From contig NZ_FOSL01000010.1 of assembly GCF_900114255.1 (NCBI RefSeq), forward strand, positions 121,734 through 185,733: a stretch of DNA of 64,000 bases, read 5' to 3'. The stretch comes from Neomesorhizobium albiziae (GTDB taxonomy: Bacteria; Pseudomonadota; Alphaproteobacteria; Rhizobiales; Rhizobiaceae). Position numbers and translations under genes: made by a program. How positions within the stretch are numbered: position 1 is the first letter of the stretch; every line of letters starts with the position of its first letter. Under the pieces are notes generated by a model, which saw only the letters and a list, made by a program, of their open reading frames with translations, searched no databases and was not told where the DNA came from. Shown here piece by piece: positions 8,577 to 20,464 of the stretch.

Positions 8577-9500
8577 CTATTGCATCGAAACCGTGGCCGA
8601 ACCAGCCAGCCATTCGCCGACCAGCCGTGCGTCCTCGTCGTCGAGGCCGTGGCCTGCCGGAATCGTGTGGGCGATGACATGGGCGCCGTTCCTGGCCAGC
8701 ACCTTTTCCAGCGCCGGCGCATAGCGGGCATAGAGGCCGTCATCCTTGCCGGCGATGACCAGGAAATTGGCGGCGGCAAGGTCGGCGGCCGGCGGCCTGT
8801 CCAGCACCGGCATCGAGCGCAGCAATGCCGCGCGCTGCACCAGCCGGGGATGCAGCAGCGACAGGGCGGCAATCAGGTTGGCGCCGTTGGAATAGCCGAT
8901 GAAGGTGGTGCGGCGAAGGTCGAAGCCATAGGCACTCGCTGCCGCCTCGAGGAAGGCCGCGAAGGCGTCCGCCTCGGCGCGGATGTCCTTCTGGTCGAAG
9001 CGCACCGGCGTCACCCGCCGATACCAGCGGGTTATGCCGTCCTGGACGATGCGGCCGCGCACCGCAAGCAGCGTAGCGTTTGGCGCCATGCGCTCGGCCA
9101 TCGGCAATAGCGTCGTCTCGTCGCCGCCAGAGCCGTGCAGCAGCACCAGCGTTTCGCCGTTCGGGCGTTCGGGCCGGTAGAGCTTGTGCACGAAGCCCAG
9201 CTCCGGATGGATTTCTTCGTCGCTCACCATCGTTCGGATGCTCTGTTCCTGTTGCGGCTTTACAGCTGCCCCCGTGGCGACTGTGCCGGCCCCGCGCTTG
9301 CCGCGCATCGGCGCCGGGGCCACCGCCGCTTCCTCCAGGCAGTCGGCCCGAGCCCTGCCGTCCATGACAGTCACCGGGACGGCGCGGCCAGCCGCCTTGT
9401 CCGGCGAAGCGCAGCCGGGATTCTCGGCAGCACTTCCGGTTTCGGTCAATCCCAACACCCAGCCAAGCGCAAGCGCGCCAAGAATATGCTTTGTTGCCAT
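8577..9500 (-). CDS. Alpha/beta hydrolase (carboxylesterase/phospholipase family) with exported N-terminal extension
   Basis: 307 residues. The hydrolase domain begins near residue 100 and has the oxyanion loop LLHGSGGDE, nucleophile elbow GYSNGA (Ser204), acid AGKDDG (Asp253 or 254) and base AGHGLDD (His284), as in the YpfH/MhqO esterase group. The first 25 residues look like a signal peptide ending GSAAE, followed by some 65 low-conservation residues rich in Ala, Pro and Lys. If ATG 9500 is correct the enzyme is periplasmic. If translation starts at Met91, just before the conserved part, it is a cytosolic protein of usual family length. The substrate is unknown. Confidence 0.82.
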   Translation of the reverse strand: MATKHILGALALGWVLGLTETGSAAENPGCASPDKAAGRAVPVTVMDGRARADCLEEAAVAPAPMRGKRGAGTVATGAAVKPQQEQSIRTMVSDEEIHPELGFVHKLYRPERPNGETLVLLHGSGGDETTLLPMAERMAPNATLLAVRGRIVQDGITRWYRRVTPVRFDQKDIRAEADAFAAFLEAAASAYGFDLRRTTFIGYSNGANLIAALSLLHPRLVQRAALLRSMPVLDRPPAADLAAANFLVIAGKDDGLYARYAPALEKVLARNGAHVIAHTIPAGHGLDDEDARLVGEWLAGSATVSMQ

Positions 9501-12370
<2,870 letters not shown>

Positions 12371-12371
<1 letters not shown>

Positions 12372-12565
12372 TGCTCAGGGATAGTCGCGATATCATCAAG
12401 CGGCTGAAGGATGACGGATTCCACCTCGTCTCGACGAGGGGATCACATCACAAGTTCCGTCATCCCCAGACCCGCAGGATCGTTATCGTGGCGCATCCGC
12501 GCAAGGATATTCCGGCTGGAACGGTGCGGTCGATCTACGATCAAGCCGGTTGGCCGAAGGATTAG
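12371..12565 (+). CDS. hicA: HicA-type toxin, mRNA interferase
   Basis: 64-residue double-stranded-RNA-binding-like toxin that cleaves mRNA independently of ribosome position. Family hallmarks are RDIIKRLKDDGF, the catalytic-His segment TRGSHHKFRHP, and the terminal HPRKDIPAGTVRSIYDQAG. It starts within the gyrB stop codon (TGATG), so expression is likely by termination-reinitiation. The antitoxin gene follows 13 nt downstream, giving the usual hicA-hicB order. No independent promoter is evident between gyrB and hicA. Confidence 0.9.
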
Positions 12566-12578
12566 GGATCGCGACGTG

Positions 12579-12854
12579 ATGCATTACATCGCTCTCATCC
12601 ATAAGGAAGCGGACAGCGGCTACGGCGTTTCCTTCCCGGACGTACCGGGCGTGATCGCCGTTGCCGATACGCTCGATGACGCGTTGCGCGAGGCTGGAAC
12701 GGCGCTCGGCTTTGCATTCGAGGATTGGGAAGGCGCTCTGCCGGTCAGGCGCTCGCTCGACGATCTTCGTGACGATCCGGATTTTCTGGAATCGTCTGTC
12801 GACGCTGTAGTCGCCGCGGTGGCGCCTTCTCCCCCGGTGGCTGCAGCAGCCTGA
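12579..12854 (+). CDS. hicB: HicB-type antitoxin lacking a DNA-binding tail
   Basis: 91-residue antitoxin with the partial RNase-H fold of HicB: MHYIALIHKE, GYGVSFPDVPGV, then the helix start DTLDDALREAGTALGFAFE. Many HicB proteins continue into a helix-turn-helix or ribbon-helix-helix domain that autoregulates the operon. Here the chain ends in an Ala/Val/Pro-rich stretch without such a domain. That fits a pair expressed from the gyrB transcript rather than from its own repressed promoter. Start ATG 12579; an in-frame GTG one codon earlier is also possible. Confidence 0.88.
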   Translation: MHYIALIHKEADSGYGVSFPDVPGVIAVADTLDDALREAGTALGFAFEDWEGALPVRRSLDDLRDDPDFLESSVDAVVAAVAPSPPVAAAA

Positions 12855-12884
12855 CACTTCCGCGCCGCCGAGCATCCGCTACAC

Positions 12885-14867
12885 TCAGGCGCTTTCCTTC
12901 GCCTTTGCCTTGCTCTTCGCCGGCTTCCGCCGCTTCGGGATGCGCCGGGGCGCCGGCTTGATGGCGACGGCCGCTTCGTCCGAAAGCGCACCCGCCACCG
13001 CCTGCGTCATCTTGTGGGCGACGAAGTCGCAGTTGATGGATGCCATCAGCTTGGCGTCGCTGAAATGGTCCTCAGCCGGCAGCCAGAAGGCCACACCGAC
13101 GCGCAGCGTCTTGCGCGCGCGCTTGATGCGTCTGACCATGTAGCGCGCATGGGCGACGGAATCGGCGTTGAGATAGCCGATCACCACCGAATGCACGTCC
13201 TTGAAGTCGAGCCGGCCGATGTTGCTGGCTGATATGGCCCTCGTCTCGACAAGGCGGGCCGTGGCGCCGTGCGCGGTCAACACCTGCGCGAGCATGGCGG
13301 CCGACGCCTCGTCGAGCTCGCCGCGGCCGCCGACGCAGAGCACCGTCTTGCCGGTGCCGTCGGGCAGTTCGGCCGCATCGTCCTCGCCTTCATCCTCCGC
13401 CTCGTCGCCGTTCTCGTCGTCCTCTTCCGCCGCTTCCTCCTCGGCATATTCCTCCAGATTGTCGACCAGCGTCATGGCGCCTTCGGCGACGCGCTGGCGG
13501 CGGGCATCGTCCATCACGCCGCGGGCGCGGTCGGTCTCGCCGAGCGACAGCGCCGGAATGGCGACGGTCTCGTAGAACGCGACCAGATCGTTGTCGGCCA
13601 GAAATTCCTCGGCGCGGTCGGTCGCTTCGTCCGGATCGCCGGCCAGCAGCCGCTGATAGAGCGCTTCGTGCGGCTCCAGCACCGGCTCGCTGCCGAACAG
13701 CACGTCGAGGAATTCGAATTGCGGCACATGGCGGCCGAGCACCACGAGGCACACCGTCAGCGGCGTCGACAGAAGCAGGCCGAGCGGACCCCATAGCCAG
13801 GTCCAGAAGATCGCGGCCACGATGATGGCCAGCGGCGACAGGCCGGTACGGGAACCGTAGAGCCACGGCTCGACGGCGTTGTTGCTGATCAGTTCGACGA
13901 CGATGAACAACGCCACCGCCCACAGCACCATCGTCCAGCCGGGGTCGACGGCCAGCGCCAGAAGCAGCGGGAAGACGGCCGCGATGATCGGGCCGATATA
14001 GGGCACGAAGCGCAGAACCAGCGCAAGAAGCCCCCACAGCAGCGGGTTGGGCACCCCGATGACCCACAGGCCGACGCCGATGGGGATCGCGTAGGTGACG
14101 TTGACGATCAGCTGCATCAAGAGATACTGGCCGACCCGCTTGCCGGCATCCTGCAGCGCCTCGGTGGTGCGATGCAGGTCGCTGGCGCCGACCAGCCGGA
14201 TGAAGCGGTCGCGCAGATCCTCCCGCTTCATCAGCATGAAGATCACCACCACGATGATGATGCCGCCGGTCGCCAGCGGCTCGATCAGCGGCCCGATGAT
14301 GGTCTGCAGCACCTGGAAGGGCTGCAGCTGCGGCTCGACCACCTCCACCGGCAGGGGTTTCACCTGCGGCGCGTCGGAGGTGCCGGGCGGGTTGGCGTCT
14401 GCCGGCGGCTTGTCGTTGCGCCGTATCTCGGCTCCCAGCCTTTCCAGGAGCCGCGAGACGCGGTCGATAATGCCTTCCCCGACATTGGCGTCTTTGACGA
14501 CGCGTACCTTGGCCTCGATGTTGGACTGGTAAAGCGGCAGGTTCTCGGCCAGCACGCCGAGTTGGGTCGCCACGACGGTGCCGAAAAGCGCGATCGCGGC
14601 GAAGGCGGCGATGACCACGGTGATGACGGCGGCTGGCCGCGGCAAACGGAATTTGCGCAGCCACGAAACCACCGGCGCCAGCGCGAAGGTCAGCAACACG
14701 GCCACTGCCAGCGGCAGGAAGATATCCTTACCGAAATAAAGTGCCGCAACCGTTGCCGCGACGGTGATCAGGGTTGGATAGGTGACGGCGGGCGCGTGCG
14801 ACTGTGGGCCGATCGCACTGGCTTTTGCCCGCGAGGACGCTGCGGGAGCGTTGGTTGTCGTGTTCAT
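12885..14867 (-). CDS. AI-2E (PerM/YdiK) family transporter with long acidic linker and soluble C-terminal domain
   Basis: 660-residue membrane protein. Residues about 30-400 form the AI-2E exporter family domain: an N-terminal hairpin, a loop region, then the long TM block with family motifs LRFVPYIGPIIAAV and EPWLYGSRTGLSPLAI and WLWGPLGLLLSTPLTV. After residue 400 comes a helical region, then an exceptionally acidic linker (Glu/Asp in about 25 of 30 positions, near 475-505), then a Rossmann-like soluble domain beginning KTVLCVGGRGELDEASAAML, and a Lys/Arg-rich end. The soluble part is extra relative to PerM or YdiK. Transport substrate unknown. Confidence 0.82.
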   Translation of the reverse strand: MNTTTNAPAASSRAKASAIGPQSHAPAVTYPTLITVAATVAALYFGKDIFLPLAVAVLLTFALAPVVSWLRKFRLPRPAAVITVVIAAFAAIALFGTVVATQLGVLAENLPLYQSNIEAKVRVVKDANVGEGIIDRVSRLLERLGAEIRRNDKPPADANPPGTSDAPQVKPLPVEVVEPQLQPFQVLQTIIGPLIEPLATGGIIIVVVIFMLMKREDLRDRFIRLVGASDLHRTTEALQDAGKRVGQYLLMQLIVNVTYAIPIGVGLWVIGVPNPLLWGLLALVLRFVPYIGPIIAAVFPLLLALAVDPGWTMVLWAVALFIVVELISNNAVEPWLYGSRTGLSPLAIIVAAIFWTWLWGPLGLLLSTPLTVCLVVLGRHVPQFEFLDVLFGSEPVLEPHEALYQRLLAGDPDEATDRAEEFLADNDLVAFYETVAIPALSLGETDRARGVMDDARRQRVAEGAMTLVDNLEEYAEEEAAEEDDENGDEAEDEGEDDAAELPDGTGKTVLCVGGRGELDEASAAMLAQVLTAHGATARLVETRAISASNIGRLDFKDVHSVVIGYLNADSVAHARYMVRRIKRARKTLRVGVAFWLPAEDHFSDAKLMASINCDFVAHKMTQAVAGALSDEAAVAIKPAPRRIPKRRKPAKSKAKAKESA

Positions 14868-15025
14868 TCCCGCGATGACTTCCCCTGCGTGGCCGCATTC
14901 GCTGCGGCTTCACGCCCTATAACCGCCAGGCGGGGCTTCCGGTTCCATTTGCGGGGGACGGGCCGGCCGTCGGGTCATTTAGGACTTTGGCGGCGACCTG
15001 CCGGCATGGGAAGCGCCCGACGCCC

Positions 15026-17164
15026 CTACAGCCGCAAGAGCCAGGCCTCCACGTTGCCCTTGCCCTTGACTTCGATGGCGCCGCGCGGCTCGAAGACGAA
15101 CTGGTCCTTGAGCTGCTCGTAGACGGCCCGCGTCACCTGGACCGCATCGGGAACGCTGCCTGATTCCATGCGGCTTGCGAGGTTCACCGTGTCGCCCCAC
15201 AGGTCGTAGATGTACTTGCTCTTGCCGATGACGCCGGCCACCACCGGTCCGCTGTTGACGCCGACCCTGAGCTTCATCGAGACGTTGTGCTCCATGGCGT
15301 GCTCGCGCGTTATATGGACCATGCGAATGGCCATGCGGATCATGCGCTCGGCGTGGTTGGGCACCGGCACCGGCAGGCCGCACACGGCCATATATGCGTC
15401 GCCCACCGTCTTGATCTTCTCGATGCCAAGATCGTTGGCGGCTTCATCGAAGCGCGTGAACAGCCCGTTGAGGAACGTCACCACCTCCTGCGGCGGCATC
15501 TCCGACGTCAGCGCCGTGAAGCCGACCAGGTCCGCGAAGGCGACCGTGACCTCCGCAAAGCCGTCGGCGATCCTCTCCTCGCCGCCGCGCAGCCGGTTGG
15601 CGATCGGCGCCGGCAGGACGTTCAGCAGCAGCTGCTCGTTCTCGCGGTTCTTGTTCTCGATCACGACATTCTTTTCGCGCAGTTCCTCGACCATGCCGTT
15701 GAAGGCCGAGCAGAGCTGGCCAATCTCGTCACGCGTGCGGACCGGCACGCTGGCCGCGTAGTCGCCGGCGGCGAAGCGTTTTACGCCGGCGGTCAGCTCG
15801 CGCAGCGGTCCAAGCAGTGCGCGCGAAAGCCACGCGGCGGTGGCCGCCACCGCAAGCAGCGCCAGCCCGCCGACGATGAGCAGGTCGCGGCGCAGCCGGT
15901 TGATCGGTGCGAACGCCTCGGCGCTGTCCACCTTTGCGACGAGACCCCAGTTGACGCCGGGTATCGCGAGCGGTCCCCACGAAGCGAGCGTCGGCACGCC
16001 ACGATAGCCGATGATCTCGCCGGTGCCATCGACGCCGGCAAGGGCGGCCCGTGTGGCCTTGGTGTCGATCGCCTGATGCAGCACCGGCGTCCCGTAACGC
16101 TGGATGGCGGCGATTTCCTCGTTCGATGTGCCGACCGATTTGAGTTCGGCGAAATAGTCCTCCTGGTTCTCGTAAAACGCGCGCGGGGCCGAGCGCACCA
16201 GATGATCAGGCCCGACGAGGTAGGCCTCGCCCGTGTCGCCAAATCCCTCCTGCCGCCAGCGGCGGCCGCCGGTCACCACATTGTCGATCTCCTCGTTCGA
16301 CAATTGCGCGATCAGCACCCCGATGACGACGCCCTGGTCGATCACCGGTGCGCCCATGAAGGCGATGGGTGCGCCACCCGACGGCGCGTAAGGGGCGAAA
16401 TCTTCCAGGCAGACGGCCGACCGGTCGGCGCTTTCCGCGCAGCGGGCGACGGCGGCGGCGGCGTTGGAGCGCCGGTAAGGGCCAAATTGGAGGGACGTGG
16501 TGAAGTCCGCCTCCTTCTGGACCGTGTAGATCAGGCGACCCGATTTTGGATCGGCGACCATGAAATCGAAAAAGCCGACCGTGGCTGCCGCGGCGCGCAT
16601 CAGCGGATGATACACGGCGTGAAGCCGGCTGTAGTCGCTTCCGTCGCCGGCGTCGTCGAGAAGCTTGCGCCGCTCGCCCTGGTTCGGATTTTCCACGATG
16701 TAGTGATACTGGAGGTAGTAAGGGGCGCCGCCGACCGGCAGGTAGTCCGACAGGGCTGGTTCCCTGCCGAGGATGCGCGTCATCTGAGGGATGAAGTTCG
16801 CGGCGTACCAATCGCCGACCTTCTGCCGCAGCTCGGGCGGCGCGCCCGTCCGGTCGAGCTGGTCGACCGCGATCCGGAACTCGCGCGTCGCATCGACGAC
16901 CATCTTGGAGGTGGCAAGCAGGCGCAGTTCCGCCTGGATCGTGCGGAAGTAGGTTTCAACCTGCCGTGTCTTGGTCTGGCGGGCGGCTGTTAGCTGGTCG
17001 AAGACCGCTTTTTCGAGCGCCTCGCGGGCGCGGAAGTAACCGAGCACCCCGGTCACCATGACCGCGATCGCACCAAGCAGGACGAGAGTTGTAAACAGCT
17101 TTGCGGATAAGCCCCAGCGGGACGGTCGGTGTGGGGATGTGCTCGTTGCGCCTGCAGAAGACAT
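15026..17164 (-). CDS. Membrane-bound class III adenylate/guanylate cyclase with periplasmic sensor and HAMP
   Basis: 712-residue receptor cyclase. A first membrane helix lies near residues 23-43, followed by a large periplasmic region of about 350 residues that resembles a Cache-type sensor, a second helix near 397-417, a HAMP segment (LLGPLRELTAGVKRFAAGDY), a short coiled coil, and a class III catalytic domain. Metal-binding Asp residues are in FADLVGFT and KTVGDAYMA, and the catalytic Asn/Arg segment is LWGDTVNLASRM. Product is probably cAMP. It stands alone; its ligand is unknown. The 451-nt region upstream has no gene. Confidence 0.9.
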   Translation of the reverse strand: MSSAGATSTSPHRPSRWGLSAKLFTTLVLLGAIAVMVTGVLGYFRAREALEKAVFDQLTAARQTKTRQVETYFRTIQAELRLLATSKMVVDATREFRIAVDQLDRTGAPPELRQKVGDWYAANFIPQMTRILGREPALSDYLPVGGAPYYLQYHYIVENPNQGERRKLLDDAGDGSDYSRLHAVYHPLMRAAAATVGFFDFMVADPKSGRLIYTVQKEADFTTSLQFGPYRRSNAAAAVARCAESADRSAVCLEDFAPYAPSGGAPIAFMGAPVIDQGVVIGVLIAQLSNEEIDNVVTGGRRWRQEGFGDTGEAYLVGPDHLVRSAPRAFYENQEDYFAELKSVGTSNEEIAAIQRYGTPVLHQAIDTKATRAALAGVDGTGEIIGYRGVPTLASWGPLAIPGVNWGLVAKVDSAEAFAPINRLRRDLLIVGGLALLAVAATAAWLSRALLGPLRELTAGVKRFAAGDYAASVPVRTRDEIGQLCSAFNGMVEELREKNVVIENKNRENEQLLLNVLPAPIANRLRGGEERIADGFAEVTVAFADLVGFTALTSEMPPQEVVTFLNGLFTRFDEAANDLGIEKIKTVGDAYMAVCGLPVPVPNHAERMIRMAIRMVHITREHAMEHNVSMKLRVGVNSGPVVAGVIGKSKYIYDLWGDTVNLASRMESGSVPDAVQVTRAVYEQLKDQFVFEPRGAIEVKGKGNVEAWLLRL

Positions 17165-17615
17165 GAATCAGCTCGAACCAACAACGCGAAGTATTTGGCA
17201 TGTATCGCCGATAATGATGATGATGATAATCCTCCGCTAGCGAAGAAAGCTGATCCGAACCGGCGGCAGATGCTACTGCATTCGCCGACGGATGGGCAGC
17301 GCAATCTGCTACCGCGAACATCCACCAATGGGATGGACGGCTCCGCTTCCCCGGCTGAGTGGTTTGCCTGGCCCGCGCTGCCTCGCCCCTCGGAGGCTGC
17401 CGTGGAGACTTGTGTTACCGAGGCCGGCCCCGCCTTTCGAAGTGCGGCGGCAAACGACTGCGTTGTCGTCGCTTGTGGCGTCATCCGATCCTCGATGGCG
17501 CTCGCGGGCCGGCGAACGGTCGACAGCATGGTCGCATCGAGTGCGCACGAGGGACCTCTCCGCGGCTTCCATGTGATAGACTGGCCTGCGGAACAATCGG
17601 AAAGCAATCGCGCCG
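17165..17615. other. 451-nt intergenic region, no gene recognised
   Basis: Lies between the divergent cyclase and CoA ligase genes. A short triplet run, ATAATGATGATGATGATAAT, is present near 17211-17230. Open frames here on both strands lack homology features and ribosome sites. The promoters of both neighbours presumably lie here. Confidence 0.4.
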
Positions 17616-18965
17616 ATGTCACTCGACCCGGCTTTGGTTCAGCGGCTTGCGACCGGGCTTATCGAGCGCGATCGCTGGTCGCGCGCCCGGCTGCTGGCTC
17701 ATCAATCGCAAGCCCTCGCTCACACGCTTCAACACGCCGCAGCCAACTCTCCCTATTACCGCGAGACGATCGGTCCCCTGATAGCCCGGCAGGCGCCGCT
17801 GGATGAGCTTCCGATACTGACCAAGGGCAAGCTCATGGCCGAGTTCGATCACATAGTGACCGATGATCGCTTGCGCCTCGGCGATATAGAGCGACACCTG
17901 GCCAGCCCGCAGGCCGCGGACCTGCTGTTGAGCCAATATCGCGCCTGCGCAACCGGTGGCACCAGTGGGGAAAGGGCCATTATCGTCTACGACCAGCCGG
18001 CCTGGGAGGTTGCCGCGGCGAGCTATATTCGCTTCCTGCGAGCGGCCGGCGTGATGGCAAAAACGCGCTTCATCGGCATTGGCTCTCCGTCGCCTTTCCA
18101 CATTTCCAATCGCATGTTCACGGAGTTGCGGGAAGGCCGTCCAGCCACACCTCGGCTTTCCGTGACCACGCCCTTGCCGGAGATCGTCGCGACGCTGAAC
18201 GCGTTCCTGCCCGAGGCGCTTATCACATATCCTTCATTCATACGCAGGCTGGTCGAGGAACAGGCCGAAGGCCGGCTGCGCATCGCGCCCCGGCTCATGG
18301 GTTCGGTTGCCGAGACCCTGCAGCCGGATATCCGCGAGCTTGTTCAGCTGACCTGGGGCATCGGCGTCTTCAACGGTTTTGGAACGACCGAAACCGGGAC
18401 CAGAGGCCTGGAATGCGAACACCTCACGGGCATCCACCTTCCCGAGGACCTGATTGTCTATGAGGTCGTCGACGAGGCCAATCGCAAGGTTGCCCCCGGC
18501 GCAACCGGCAGCAAGATCCTGATCACGTCACTGACCAACAAGGTGCTTCCGCTCATCCGCTACGAGTTGTCGGACATGGTTTCCCTGGCGGATGGCGTTT
18601 GCCGATGCGGGCGCCCGTATGCCCGCATCGCCTCGATCGAAGGCCGGCGCGAAGAGGTCCTTGAACTGCCTGCCCGTGGCGGTGGTCATGTCAAGGTTCA
18701 TGCGGGCCGTCTGAGGTCGCCGCTGGTCCGCATTCCCGGCATCCGGCAGTTCCAGGTTGCTCAGCACCCGTTTGGATTGAACATCAGGATTTCAGCTCGC
18801 GAAGATGCGCCCAGGGACGAGATTCTGGCCTCGGTCCGGCAGGAAATTCGAAGCGCATTGCTGCAAACCGGCGCAGACGTCCCTGACATTCGCGTGCAAC
18901 TCGTCGAAAGCATCGAACGCGTTGGCACTGGCGCCAAGGAAAAGCTGGTGACCCGTGAAGCCTGA
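17616..18965 (+). CDS. Phenylacetate-CoA ligase-like adenylate-forming enzyme
   Basis: 449-residue member of the PaaK/coenzyme F390 synthetase branch of the ANL superfamily. The AMP-binding P-loop is CATGGTSGERA, the A5 motif is GFGTTETGTRG, and the Asp motif region LIRYELSDMV is followed by CRCGRPYARI, whose paired Cys residues are common in this branch. The C-terminal small domain follows. These enzymes activate aryl or alkyl acids as CoA thioesters. No phenylacetate catabolic genes are adjacent, and PaaK itself is usually encoded with paaABC, so the substrate is open. Confidence 0.82.
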   Translation: MSLDPALVQRLATGLIERDRWSRARLLAHQSQALAHTLQHAAANSPYYRETIGPLIARQAPLDELPILTKGKLMAEFDHIVTDDRLRLGDIERHLASPQAADLLLSQYRACATGGTSGERAIIVYDQPAWEVAAASYIRFLRAAGVMAKTRFIGIGSPSPFHISNRMFTELREGRPATPRLSVTTPLPEIVATLNAFLPEALITYPSFIRRLVEEQAEGRLRIAPRLMGSVAETLQPDIRELVQLTWGIGVFNGFGTTETGTRGLECEHLTGIHLPEDLIVYEVVDEANRKVAPGATGSKILITSLTNKVLPLIRYELSDMVSLADGVCRCGRPYARIASIEGRREEVLELPARGGGHVKVHAGRLRSPLVRIPGIRQFQVAQHPFGLNIRISAREDAPRDEILASVRQEIRSALLQTGADVPDIRVQLVESIERVGTGAKEKLVTREA

Positions 18966-18967
18966 GA

Positions 18968-19072
18968 CTAGAGGGGCTCCGGTTCTTCAGAACCGGTAAC
19001 CCGCTCTAGCTATTTGTTTTGCCGCATTTATGCGGACGCCAAATGATTCCATTTGGCTGCAAAATGCTCTGG
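18968..19072. repeat. Dispersed triple-hairpin repeat, family A copy 1
   Basis: About 105 bp, nearly identical to 32464-32570. Three consecutive hairpins are seen: CCGGTTCT/AGAACCGG, CCGCAT/ATGCGG and CCAAAT/ATTTGG, bracketed by CTAGAG at the left and GCTCTGG at the right. It starts three nt after the CoA ligase stop codon. Confidence 0.8.
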
Positions 19073-19083
19073 CTGGAGGTTCG

Positions 19084-19111
19084 GGGATGCAATCATCCAA
19101 GATTGCATCCC
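19084..19111. terminator. Strong hairpin between convergent genes, possible bidirectional terminator
   Basis: Perfect 11-bp stem GGGATGCAATC (19084-19094) and GATTGCATCCC (19101-19111) with an ATCCAA loop. It sits between the CoA ligase stop (18965) and the stop of the leftward dehydrogenase (19141). It may act as a terminator for either, but it lacks a long T-tract and could instead be an extension of the adjacent repeat. Confidence 0.4.
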
Positions 19112-19140
19112 TTAATCCCAAAATCGCGCTCTAAACTGCC

Positions 19141-20244
19141 TTACGCCACCAGCCGGCCGGCCGGCTCAGACTGCGCGTAGGCGCGGCCGAAGCGGTTGGC
19201 CAGGAAAGCATCCAGCGCGATATCCTCCTGCTTGACGAAACCCTTGGCCGGCAGGTTGCCGTCGGCCAGCATGTCGAGAACGGCGCAGATGCCCGACGCC
19301 GTGGTGATCTGGATGGCGCTGCGCACCACCTCGCCGATGCGGCGGCTATAAACCTTGTTGGCGTAGGTTTCCTGCAGCAGGCGGCCGTTCTTGCGCCCGC
19401 TGACGGTGACGAAGACGATGACCACGTCCTGCAGCGTCGCCGGCAGCGCGCTTTCGAAAATATCCTTGAGCACTTCGCGGCGGTGGCGCAGGCCGAGATC
19501 GTTGAGCAGCGCCTTCATGATCGCGGCGTGGCCGGGGTAGCGGATGGTGCGGTAGTTCAGCGTGCGCACCTTGCCCCTGAGGGTTTCAGCCAGCGTGCCG
19601 AGGCCGCCCGACGTGTTGAACGCCTCGTAGGTGACGCCGTCGAGCGAGAATTCCTCGCGCTCTTCCAGCGGCGGCACTTCGACCAGTTCGCCCTCGACGA
19701 TCGCCTCGCAGGGCTCGCAATATTCGTTGATGACGCCGTCGGTGCTCCAGGTGAGGTTGTAGTTCAGCGCATTGGACGGATATTGCGGCAGCGCGCCGAC
19801 CCGCATGCGCACGCTCTCCAGGCTGTCGAAGCGGCTGGCGAGATCGTTGGCGACGATGGAGATGAAGCCGGGCGCCAGGCCGCATTGCGGAATGAAGGCG
19901 CTTTTCGAGCCGCGCGCCAGTTCCTTCACCCGCCGGGTGCTGACGACGTCCTCGGTGAGGTCGAGATAGTGGACACCGGTCTTGGCGGCGGCCTCGGCGA
20001 TGCGCGTGGTGAGGTGGAAAGGAGCGGCACTGAGCACGGCGAACTTGCCTGCCAGCACCGCCTCGAGTGCTGCCTGGTCCTCGATGTCGAGTTCCTGCGT
20101 TGCCACCGCATCCGTCACTTCGAGCGCCGCAAGCTGGGCTGCCGAACGGTCGACCACCGTCACCCGGTAGTCACCGCTTCCCGCCAGCATGTCGGCGATC
20201 GTCGCGCCGATCTTGCCTGCCCCGACCACAACTATGTTCTTCAT
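19141..20244 (-). CDS. Saccharopine dehydrogenase-like / lysine 6-dehydrogenase family oxidoreductase
   Basis: 367-residue NAD(P)-dependent enzyme. The N-terminal Rossmann fold starts with IVVVGAGKIGATIADML, followed by the family segments AAPFHLTTRIAEAA and HYLDLTEDV and the central GLAPGFISIVAND. These match saccharopine reductase and lysine dehydrogenase-like proteins, usually in amino-acid catabolism. Start ATG 20244 has AAGGAAAAGG upstream, and the longer frame adds 11 residues without support. It is divergent from an Lrp/AsnC regulator that is a plausible controller, because Lrp relatives often sense the amino acid handled by a neighbour. Confidence 0.85.
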   Translation of the reverse strand: MKNIVVVGAGKIGATIADMLAGSGDYRVTVVDRSAAQLAALEVTDAVATQELDIEDQAALEAVLAGKFAVLSAAPFHLTTRIAEAAAKTGVHYLDLTEDVVSTRRVKELARGSKSAFIPQCGLAPGFISIVANDLASRFDSLESVRMRVGALPQYPSNALNYNLTWSTDGVINEYCEPCEAIVEGELVEVPPLEEREEFSLDGVTYEAFNTSGGLGTLAETLRGKVRTLNYRTIRYPGHAAIMKALLNDLGLRHRREVLKDIFESALPATLQDVVIVFVTVSGRKNGRLLQETYANKVYSRRIGEVVRSAIQITTASGICAVLDMLADGNLPAKGFVKQEDIALDAFLANRFGRAYAQSEPAGRLVA

Positions 20245-20277
20245 CGCCCTTTTCCTTCCGCCTGGCTGAGATTTCAC

Positions 20278-20390
20278 GCATGTCGCCCGAAACCGTGCTC
20301 GGTTCGGAAAACGGCATGCAAACTAAGAAGTTGAGGCGCGGCCGCCGCATCCCGTTCGGTGCCACGCTGTGGCGCAAAATCGCAGATAGC
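20278..20390. repeat. Dispersed repeat family B copy 1
   Basis: Begins with the hairpin GCATGTCGCCCGAAA ... GGCATGC (20278-20319) and continues with AAGAAGTTGAGGCGCGGCCG and CCGTTCGGTGCCACGCTG. The order and sequence match 28892-28992. It fills most of the gap between the dehydrogenase and the Lrp regulator, so it separates their promoters. Confidence 0.7.
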
Positions 20391-20464
20391 CGGTCGAAAG
20401 GAAGGGTGCTTTCTGTGCAAAAAGCAGTGTATGATTGATCACTTCGACGAATGAGAGCGCCAGA

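Noticed and set aside
15287..16993. 568-residue open frame antisense to the membrane cyclase
   Set aside because: The opposite strand encodes a complete class III cyclase; the antisense frame shows no motif.
17211..17230. Triplet ATG repeat as a phase-variation tract
   Set aside because: It is short, imperfect and outside any coding frame; it is in the upstream region of the cyclase and no effect can be argued.
17359..17781. Open frames of 95-225 residues in the 17165-17615 gap
   Set aside because: They overlap the CoA ligase start out of frame, lack ribosome sites and show no family features.
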